In this document: positions 19,340 to 28,100 of the stretch, piece after piece
How the letters are laid out: every line of letters starts with the position of its first letter
Numbering within the stretch: the stretch's first letter is position 1
Source of the DNA: Lineus longissimus
Taxonomy: Eukaryota; Nemertea; Pilidiophora; Heteronemertea; Lineidae
DNA length: 60,000 bases
NCBI RefSeq assembly: GCF_910592395.1
Contig: NC_088320.1
Span: forward strand, 2,668,001 to 2,728,000
Direction of reading: 5' to 3'
Notes under the pieces: generated by a model
Told to the model about the DNA's origin: nothing
Database searches by the model: none
Seen by the model: only the letters and a program-made list of their open reading frames with translations
Made by a program: the position numbers and the translations under genes

Positions 19340-20165
19340 TACATGTACTGGTAGTCTATCAATCAATATTGAAGAATATTTCTGAATGAAGGACGAACTT
19401 GCATCCAGAGAATGAGACAACTGATGAAAAGTAACTTGCCAACGTACATGATAAAGTGTCTTCATTCAAAAGTCAAATGGTGCCCTATTTGTGATGCTGG
19501 CAAACACGAATGGAACGTTAGCTACACACTCAACGCAATGAAGAACCGGCGTTAAGATAAATGCCAGTGGCGGCGCCACAATCGATCGTACCTTCTGACG
19601 CCATGACGTCATTTTCTGGTCTGTTGACGTCACATGAGGTCAATCACGGGAAACCATTGCGTACATTTTTGCACAGGATTTCAACAACAGAAAACGTGCC
19701 CAATAACTGGCATCGCGCATATTTTCCGCAAAATTATCTTAAGAAACTGATTTAAAACAGGAAGATGCAAACGTCGCCGAAATCGGTCGAAAATAAGCGA
19801 TCGTTTTCGGGCTCAGAAATAACATGATAATGCATTGGAAATGGAGAGTTTTGGTATGATCGATTGCAGCGCCACGCGGCGGATAAATCGCGCCGGTTCC
19901 TCATTATCTAGTTTATCATTCAATCGATATTGAAGAATATGACTGAATATTAAGGGATGAACCCAAATTCACTTCAAAGGGTGAAACAATTGACGTAAAG
20001 TGACTTGCCCAAGGACATGATTGAATGACATCGAAAGTAGTACACAATTATATTGGCAAACAAGCACTGAACACAGTCTACAGACTCCACTCAATTATCT
20101 AGTTTATCAATCGTCATCGACGTTGAAAAATATCTCTGAATGAAGGGATGAGTGCAATCGATAAA
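19340..20165. repeat. Tandem ~190-bp repeat, about 2.4 copies, split by an inserted element
   Basis: Units start at about 19343, 19907 and 20096 with (TCTA)GTTTATCAATC..GAAGAATAT..CTGAATGAAGG. Units 1 and 2 run through AAAGTGACTTGCCCAAGG and end in ACTCAA. Unit 2 passes directly into unit 3 through CAATTATCTAG. Between units 1 and 2 the same junction is broken by the inverted-repeat element at 19540-19910. Unit 3 is truncated. Confidence 0.7.
19540..19910. mobile_element. Inverted-repeat (MITE-like) element with ~50-bp ends
   Basis: The left end GAAGAACCGGCG..GGCGCCACAATCGATCGTACC is nearly the reverse complement of the right end GGTATGATCGATTGCAGCGCC..CGCCGGTTCCTCATT. The element is about 370 bp, clearly richer in CpG than its flanks, and lies at the junction of two tandem repeat units, which shows it inserted later. 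No transposase is encoded. The target duplication is unclear (an AT or CAAT remnant), so I do not assign a superfamily. Confidence 0.75.
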
Positions 20166-20880
20166 CAGTCTTGTGATTACTGCCTGGTATATTGCCTTAT
20201 TGGTTAATCATATTGATCTTTGAATTATTTTGGTGGGATTGTTTGAACACAGCCTCACATTTGTTTTGTTAGATTTGCAGAACACCAAAACTGAGTAATA
20301 ACGAGGAATTGAAAAAACGTTCACCCCACCTTGGAGGAATACTCCAAGTGCTGAGCAAACACTGACAAAGAAGAAACCGATTTTGATTTTGAGCAAGTAG
20401 CATAACATCAAATTCCTGTTACTTCGAAGTACATGTACATGTATGTGTACCCAGTATAATAGTCGCTTGAAAACAAAGAATGAGTAACATATTACACATC
20501 AATTAGCCACTAGCAGTATCGTTCAGCTTCAAACAAATTTACACAGTAATTTCGAAAACTGATATCAAATATCAGGTTATTGAATGGTAATCCTGATCAG
20601 TGTGATCGGAAAACTTGAGTTTGTTCAAATTAACGACAGGCGAAGACTTTTTGCACAAAATGTACTGATGTGACATATCGAAAAATGCCAATAATGTGCT
20701 TGAGGCAGAATTCGATAATATTAACAATAAATGCAAACCAGGTAAACATCAACATAACATTACTACTGGGTATCTGCTTTGAGATCGTGATTGTACTCAT
20801 CTTCAAAAGGCGAGTCCTAACTGTAACAGGGATCGTTAGTTTACAAAATTTGAGAAGCCTCATCCTATTCCTAGACTACT

Positions 20881-20960
20881 TGTAGTGGTTGACAATCACT
20901 GGCTACCAAGCAACAGGGCAAGAGGTTTGATCCCCGTTCTGGGGACAACTGAGATTTGTA
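20881..20960 (+). repeat. tRNA-derived SINE head
   Basis: TAGTGGTTGACAATCA resembles a pol III A box and AGGTTTGATCCCC an internal B box (GGTTCGANNCC). The spacing is about that of a tRNA. It does not fold as a full tRNA, so I call it a SINE head rather than a tRNA gene. Confidence 0.45.
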
Positions 20961-21912
20961 TTTCTTACCCCAAACCTTAGCTACCAACTCAGTTTAGCTC
21001 CACCCCTCCCTCACAGTGTTTTATAAGCCAACCAAACCAGTTGACATCAATTTCTTAAACTTTAACTATTCTTAAAGAGAGGCTGATGGGGAAAGAAAAC
21101 AATATATTACAGGTTATCAATTCATTACAAATTCAACACTGTATTTCACAGAGAAAAACATAGTATAGGCCTAGTACTAGCACTGCCCCTAAATACGCAA
21201 ACTTACAACAGCTGTGGATGGCCGGCTGTTGCTCACTCACAACTGAGGCAGTGAGGGTGGTTGTGCAGCATCAAATTTGATCATCAAACGCAGCCAGAGC
21301 CAGCGGAGAGGAGGAAGCCATTGGAAATGATTGATTGAAAGCCACAACAAATCACTAATCAGCGTCACGGTTAAAGTTAAACAAAAACGAAAGCGGCTTT
21401 TTTTGTTCGTTGTCGTTGTGCCTAGATAGATTTAGGTTTACTTTGACTTTGAACGTCGACTACCCCTGACATGATGTCTGGTACAGGCTTCATTCATTCA
21501 TTTACATGGTTGCATGAAGTCATTGCATCTTCCAATGCCTGCATGCTTTGAATGACACACGATATGCATGGCAGGCATGCAGGTAGAGTGCAAGATGTAC
21601 ATGATGATGTACAGAGGATGGGCAAGCGTCGAAAATGACAGGACCGACATTGGCCTTTTTGATCAGTTAGAACAGAATATCGGCACTTTATATTCACCTA
21701 TAGTGGTAGAGGTGTGTCTTTTCTATGCTCTCGGATAATGCTTTTGATATAAATCGTTCTAAGGCGACTAAAATCGAGAAGAAAGCCTAAAGATTTCAGT
21801 GCTTTCAGTGCACAACAGTGAAAATGGTAGACCAGTGTGTTGACGACGTCAGAGATATGTGCGTTCTTGAAAAGAATAACTTCTGACGTCACTGATTTTG
21901 TTAATGTTCTTA

Positions 21913-22620
21913 GGTCTCGTTAGGGAGTTTTTCCCAAATGTACGCGATGATGACGTGCCCCATTAACAGGACGTAACATCTATTTTAAAATGCGTTTCCA
22001 AAGTGAATGCATGAGGACAACCCATTTGTGTCGTATATCATTGGAAACGCCCGATTCCACTGATTCTGCAGGATGTTAAATCGGGCATTACTATTTCTTT
22101 AAATAAATCATAAGCGTCGCATTTGCTTCTAGTTCTGTTCACTATCCCAAATGGAGATATTGCCAATTGGGCCGGACAATCACGAAAAACCCCAAATATT
22201 ATACATTTCTTCCTGAATAATTCTTACAGTGACCATTCCCCCATGAAAGACAGTTGCTTACGCTACACACAAATCAAAAGAAATCAAGGGTCAACCATTG
22301 AACTTTTGAGACATGTTGAATTTTGCACAAATCAGCAAAAAAACGCACCAACTGGCACTAAACGGCGTTTCAACACGGGGCCGACGCACATCCCAAGTTC
22401 AGTGTACACATACGTCGGCAACAACAGTAAAATACGTAGTTTCTTGTTAGCCGCATATTGAGTAGCGCTCTAGGTTTCAGAAACTAAAAAAAACATGTAT
22501 TTGCCAAAACAACTGCTAAATCAACACTAATATACTGTGAGGACGCAGAAATCAATGATTTTAGGAACTACGGTTACGGGTTGGCCGCGCATGAATACAA
22601 AAAATGTCCCTGATGAGACC
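21913..22620. mobile_element. Harbinger-like nonautonomous DNA transposon, 708 bp
   Basis: The ends are inverted: GGTCTCGTTAGGGA at 21913 and TCCCTGATGAGACC ending at 22620. Both are flanked by TTA (21910-21912 and 22621-22623). A 3-bp TTA/TWA target duplication is typical of PIF/Harbinger elements, which is why I name that group. The interior has no recognisable transposase; a 112-codon ORF at 22123-22461 shows no motif. The right ~260 bp recurs, inverted, at 36857-37117 upstream of the Bcl-3-like gene. Confidence 0.7.
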
Positions 22621-22794
22621 TTAAAGGGATGATTATGGAATTCAGACGGGTATTTTTAATCGCACCGCAACTACCGTGAGCAGCAAATATGTGTACACTC
22701 TAGTTCCGTCAATGCCACGGGTACATATGTGATCCCAAGGCCGGACCAACTCAATAAGCACTTAAAAACTTAGGAGTGTAAAGTCCCTTTAAGA

Positions 22795-22875
22795 AAGACT
22801 GTTTCCCCTTTAAGTCTCTTAAAGGGGCAGTGGCAACACTCTCTTAACTGCTTAAAGGGGTAGTGGCGATACTCG
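22795..22875. repeat. Short direct repeat around CTTAAAGGGG(C/T)AGTGGC
   Basis: CTTAAAGGGGCAGTGGCAACACTC and CTTAAAGGGGTAGTGGCGATACTC follow one another about 38 bp apart, with a further degenerate TTTAAG half-unit before them. Confidence 0.6.
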
Positions 22876-23560
22876 AGAAAACTTTCAACAGCAAATGAGA
22901 CCACATCATTGATGCTTAAAACGCGTTCACTCTTCCATGTTCAGAGGCATACTTCCAGTAAAATACAGGCCTCCTGCAGGGGTGACATGATGATTAAAAC
23001 GATTATATTTTTTGGAGTTCCAGGTATACGCCTCTTCCAGGCCAGCCCGACTTAAGTTGTCACAGAGATTTGACCTAAGGGTAATGCACTCCTTGGTGGG
23101 TAATTTAGACGTGGGTTCTCCAGTGCTCTAATTCAAGGAATTAGTAAAGTTACACATTTCATGACAGTATGATTCTACAGAATGAAGAATAACCAAAAAT
23201 ATATAATGTCAGTATATTATTTTTATTCATCTAACACAATATGGCATGGGATTCCAAACATTTGATAATAAATCTGATCATATTTGCGCAATCTTAAAGG
23301 GGATCAATGAAGCATGAGCTACTCCCGGCTATCACATATAGATCCTAAAGTGTACATAAACAGTTTGTGGATCCATTTTCTAATAGATCCCAATATCATT
23401 AGCCCATCCGTACACAGAAATTATGTAGGTAAAACTGTAAGTAGAAATCCGTGATGGCCCGACCGAAACTCACCCTCCTCTTCCTCCTTTAAGAAAGTCT
23501 GTATTAACAACTAAGGTCCTTCTTCATCAAGCTGAATTCCACCGACTACCTACACCCAAC

Positions 23561-23947
23561 ATGGATTAATGCAAGTATCAATTCATTTCTTGTACCCCCC
23601 CCCCCTCCTCAAGGGTAGTTAAGCTATCACCACTAATCTTTGCCGATGCTTGAGTAGTATTTATTTTTCCTTTAGTGAAAATTTGGCGAAGCTGGAAAGA
23701 ATAAGGATGCTAATGTGTCGATGTCTTGTCGAACATACAGCCTTACCCAGTAAAATTAGTTCGGTTACTTTATATGACGGTGATAACTGATATATTGTTG
23801 ATGGTGATGTCTTGACGAAAGAAAAAGTAGCATTGGTGAAAAAAGGGTGATGCTTGAGCCTTAAGATGTCGTTATAGGGTGATAAGGTGTCGTACCCTTG
23901 AGGAGGGGGGGTACAAGACACGAATTGATACTTGCATAACATCCGTG
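23561..23947. mobile_element. Foldback element with ~50-bp inverted ends
   Basis: Left arm ATGCAAGTATCAATTC..TCTTGTACCCCCC..CTCCTCAAGGGTA (about 23568-23617) is the near reverse complement of the right arm TACCCTTGAGGAGGGGGG..ACAAGA..GAATTGATACTTGCAT (about 23893-23937). Weaker complementarity continues on both sides of the arms. The loop is about 275 bp with no recognised coding sequence. Confidence 0.7.
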
Positions 23948-24098
23948 ATGGGGATATCAGCACCAATCGCAAGGCAAAGAAAACCTCCTTACAGGGTTAT
24001 ACATCTACATGTACATTAAGGAGCCCCTACCATGCTACACCACCCCCCATGGACAAATAGAGCTTGTCTGGAACAGAGGAAGCTACACCATTAGTATT

Positions 24099-24183
24099 CC
24101 ATTCAACCTCTCCAACCAGGACACTTTCTATCAAGGACAGCATTTGTCAGTCACAAGGGTGTCCTCAATAAAAAGGTTCTACC
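24099..24183. repeat. 5'-truncated copy of the ACCTCTCTATTAAGGACA element
   Basis: Contains GGACAGCATTTGTCAGTC followed by GGGTGTCCTCAATAAAAAGGTTCTACC. This matches the right half of the full copy at 31950-32125. Confidence 0.65.
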
Positions 24184-24857
24184 AAATTTCAAAAGCTGAG
24201 TGACAAACAACACAAAGAACCAACTCAGTCTGCATGAAACCAACTATCCAGCATGGCTTGGTGTGAATGGACAAGAAAATAACATGAATCAATAACAAAA
24301 AGGAACGACATATCTAGTGAAATGCCCTAGCACATGTAGCAGTGAAGATAACAGACAGGGGGAGAATCGGCATTTGATCGTCATTTTCAAAACTTGATAA
24401 ACAGTGGAACCACCCCACTGGACACAACCATTATATTTGCATTACAGCCTCACTGTCGACATGATTTGAACACGAAATTGAGTTCAAGTTCAAAGGGTCA
24501 AGTAAACAGCCAATGACTTCTTATTTGAGCCCCAAGTACATGTTTCAGGCATGGTCTTACTGAATAAACTATTTTCTCTACATCAACAAAATTGAAATCA
24601 TTGCACATTCACCACTAACATGGCTATAATATGATTAACCTGAAGGCACACCCACCAATTCTATGACCTTCAGCCAGACTAATACCTTCGCACAGCAGCT
24701 CAAGTAACTGGTGGCACTAATACCAACAACCGCAGAGAAGAGGTTTGTGTATGTTTTCGGCATCAAAACTTGTTTGGATGGCTGCACGCTAATGCCTTCA
24801 AAGTTTCAGCAATGGAAGGCAAGGGCAAAGAGCATACATCTATGCTCATTTTGATTT

Positions 24858-24890
24858 AAACAAGAGGCCCAAGGGCCTAGCGCTCAGCTG
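24858..24890 (+). repeat. GAGGCCCAAGGGCCTAGCGC dispersed-repeat fragment
   Basis: ACAAGAGGCCCAAGGGCCTAG followed by CGCTCAGCTGA resembles, from memory, a repeat that is very abundant in mollusc and other spiralian genomes (ACAAGAGGCCC..GGGCCT..CGCTCACCTG). Only one copy is in this window, so the family call rests on that recollection. Confidence 0.35.
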
Positions 24891-25069
24891 AAGATGTCCT
24901 TTACTTGTCTGCAGTTGTTGGTAATATGTACGACACCAAAATAACCTCCTTTATACCATACTAGGTAAACATATTTTCATTTCATAAATAATAATTTTGT
25001 AAAAATTCAATCATCATTCGAAGGAAGTATCTTCGCCCCCTCTATACAGATCTGAGCTGTAAATGTATC

Positions 25070-25147
25070 TACAGTGGAACCTCCTTCACCTACGTTATCA
25101 GGACATTGGCATCCATTCCATTAAGGACACTGATTTTGGTCAAGAAC
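25070..25147. repeat. Left-end copy of the ACCTCTCTATTAAGGACA element
   Basis: CTACAGTGGAACCTCCTTCACC, then CATTCCATTAAGGACACTGATTTTGGTCAA. This matches the left half of the copy at 31950. It lies only about 10 bp beyond the stop codon of the Bcl-3-like gene, so it is probably within that gene's 3' UTR. Confidence 0.65.
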
Positions 25148-25157
25148 TGGGCAGAAG

Positions 25158-28100
25158 TTAATCATCGACAACAGTTGGAATCATACCGCCATACTGTGGT
25201 GGTTTCGGAGCTCCTTGGGGTACCTCAGACTCAGTTAAATTGTCCAGGACGGATGGCACAGATGAACGACACGGAGCTCCCTCAAGTTTGTCGCTCTGGT
25301 TTACCGTAGTCCTCACGTTAGAAACAGCACCCCTGATTGATAAGTCTTTAGACCAAGATGGTAAATCAGGAATATACCCTGGTGTTGAACTTTTGAACCG
25401 AGTCGTGGACTCGGGCACAACTGATTTTTTTAATGTTGTCTCCGTTTTAGAATCCCCTCTCCATTTACCAGATTCTGGTAAACTAACTTTCAATTTGAGC
25501 ACCTCTGCCATAGGAACATGTTTCAAGACGGCCCCATCGCTTTCAATCCCAGGCAACTCAACACTTGAATCATCTGATATCTCAAACTGTGGGTCTAAAA
25601 CCCCAGGTTTTGATGAAGGCCAGTCCTCTGTTGCTACTGGTGACGATGCCAACATTGGATCACTGAGCAACCCCGACACTATATTTTGCACACTGCCAGC
25701 TTGCCGACTGATATCTGATCCTGGCATACCTTTCTCAATCCCTACCGAGTCAATTATGTTTTCGAGCAGTGAAGACCCCCTAGCAAGTACGGCTGGTTGT
25801 TTACTCCTGACCGATACAACCTCACCCATTTCAAGTTCAAAGCTCGAATTGTCATCCTCCTCGGAGTCAGAAATTTTCGAATCTCGCCCCAATGCCGCTT
25901 GCTCCTCATTAGTAATTGTTACTGTAGTACTATTAGATAAGGACCCAGTTAGTGTCACAGAGCCACCCGATGTAGTAGGCCCACTTTTTTCTCCAGTACC
26001 ACTAGATAAGGACCCAGTTAGTGTCACTGATGTGAGACTCGGGGCAGCAACTGGTTCATTGGTAGCAGTCTCAGCAATACTATCAACACTACGAGACAAG
26101 GAGCCAGTCAGTGTCACTGTTGAACCACTGGAGTTAGAAACTGGTTCATATTTGGCTGTTTTATCTATTCTTTCAGAGTCAGACGTATCCGGTGAATCGG
26201 ACAACTTTTTCAAATCGTCAAAAATGTTCCTTGGTGCTCGCACTTCTTTTTTAGTTCTTTTCTGTTCTATGTCAGTGTCATTTGAATTTGTTGCTCCGAC
26301 TGGAGTAAGACTTGTAGAGGATTCTATCGCAGGACATTGGGAACTTACAGCAGCCCGAGGTGAGTCTGTATCACTCTGGGTCAACTCCACAGATGCTGTG
26401 TCACTCAGAGCCAAATCGACAGATGATGTCACAGAATGTGTCAAACCAACAGGAGCAGTTTCGCTCGGCACCAATTCAACAACTACTGAATCATTCAGAG
26501 ACAATTCAAAAGACCCTGTATCACTCTGTTCCAGTTCAACTGATGTCACGTCACTCTGCTCACGTTCAGGAGATGCGGTCTCACTCCGAAACAATTGAAC
26601 AGACCCTGTATCGCTCAGTCCCAATTCAACCGACGCTGCATCACTCTGCGCCAAATCTGTTTCAGGAATGTCATCAGAACTGGATGTCATTTTCACAGTC
26701 TCTTTTGCTGACTCAGGTTTTTCCGATTTTTCAGAAACAACATCCCCTTTCTGTGATGGTACATGTATATCTAAAAAAATTGGTGTAATCACCTGTGCAT
26801 CTGATACCTGAAGCACCTCATGAGAATCGAAAACAGTATCTAAGTTCTTGATTGATAATGGCACATTTTGACTTTTAGACACATTTCTTGCATTTTCAGC
26901 CTCTACTTCAAGAGTGGGTGGTTTCTCCAAGGATCCTTTCAAGGGGGTCAACAAAACCCTAGGTGTCAAAGGCCGCGCGCCAAGTATAACACAGTCATCT
27001 GAACTCGGTGACCCATCATCAAATAAGTCAGCATCCCTCGCAGGAAGATCGCGTACCGATATATCTGTCTCTGGCTCGAGTTTTGGAGGACTCTCAAATT
27101 CCATTTCAGGCGGAATAGGGTTTTCTCGGATGGGGGAAAGTTCACTGGATTGTCTCACTTTGACCGCCAGCACCATTTCAGTCTCTGGTAACAGTACCGG
27201 TGGCTCCCCCATCGACCCTGACCTAACAACAACAGGTTTGCTCGGCGTAATGCAAGCATCATCTGGAGTTTGAAGAGGATGACTACATCTATCGGTGTTT
27301 TCTTCAGATTCAAACAATTTGGCTCCTGAACCGTTCTCAATTTCTACAGAGTCACCCGAATCAAGGCGAAGAATTCCTTTTTCGATTTTACTTTCACTCG
27401 GAGTTGGTGTTTCCTCTGTCTTATCTTGTTCCTCCTCCAGAACTGGACCTGGGGCCTCTTGGTGAAGTTCTGGCGTCGCACCTGATTTCTCCTCGCCCAG
27501 CACTCGGGGCGGCTCCTCTTTACATTCTCCACTGCCTACCGAATCAATTACCATTTGAAGCTTTTCTAAACTTGTTTTACACATTGGTGTCCTTTTGGAT
27601 TTTTTCACTTCCACCTTGTCGTTTGTGACAGAAGTAATGACATCTTTAACTACCGGCGAAACAGCACTATTTGTTGTGCCAGATGAAATGGTTTCATCAG
27701 CACCAGATGTGACAGTAGGCCCAGCAACAGCTTTTTTAGCATCAGCTTTTTCTTCAGACGGAACAACTCTTTTTGTACCAGATGTTTCAGTTTCTTTCTC
27801 AGCAGCCATAACAATTTCTTTACCATCAGATGTAATAGTTTCTTTTGTACCTGATGACACAGTTTCTTTACCAATACTTGGTTCTGCAGACGACACGGTT
27901 TCTCTTTGTTCCCCAAGACACAAATTACCTATCTCAACACCAGAGTCTTTCCCAGCAACTCTTTTAGCCGGTACATCCCCCTCACCATCTCCCAGTTTAG
28001 TATCATCAGCACCGGAGTATTTTTCAGGCCTTTTATTCAAAGCAGAGAATTGTATCACAGCATCATCTAATGATGTTGTTTTCTCATGATCACAGTCGAC

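Noticed and set aside
22123-22461. 112-codon ORF inside the Harbinger-like element
   Set aside because: No transposase or DNA-binding motif; the element looks nonautonomous.
25240-26598. 452-codon ORF on the plus strand
   Set aside because: It is antisense to the Bcl-3-like exon 7 and results from codon bias and short repeats in that exon; the same holds for 27595-28089, 28183-28857 and 30082-30441.
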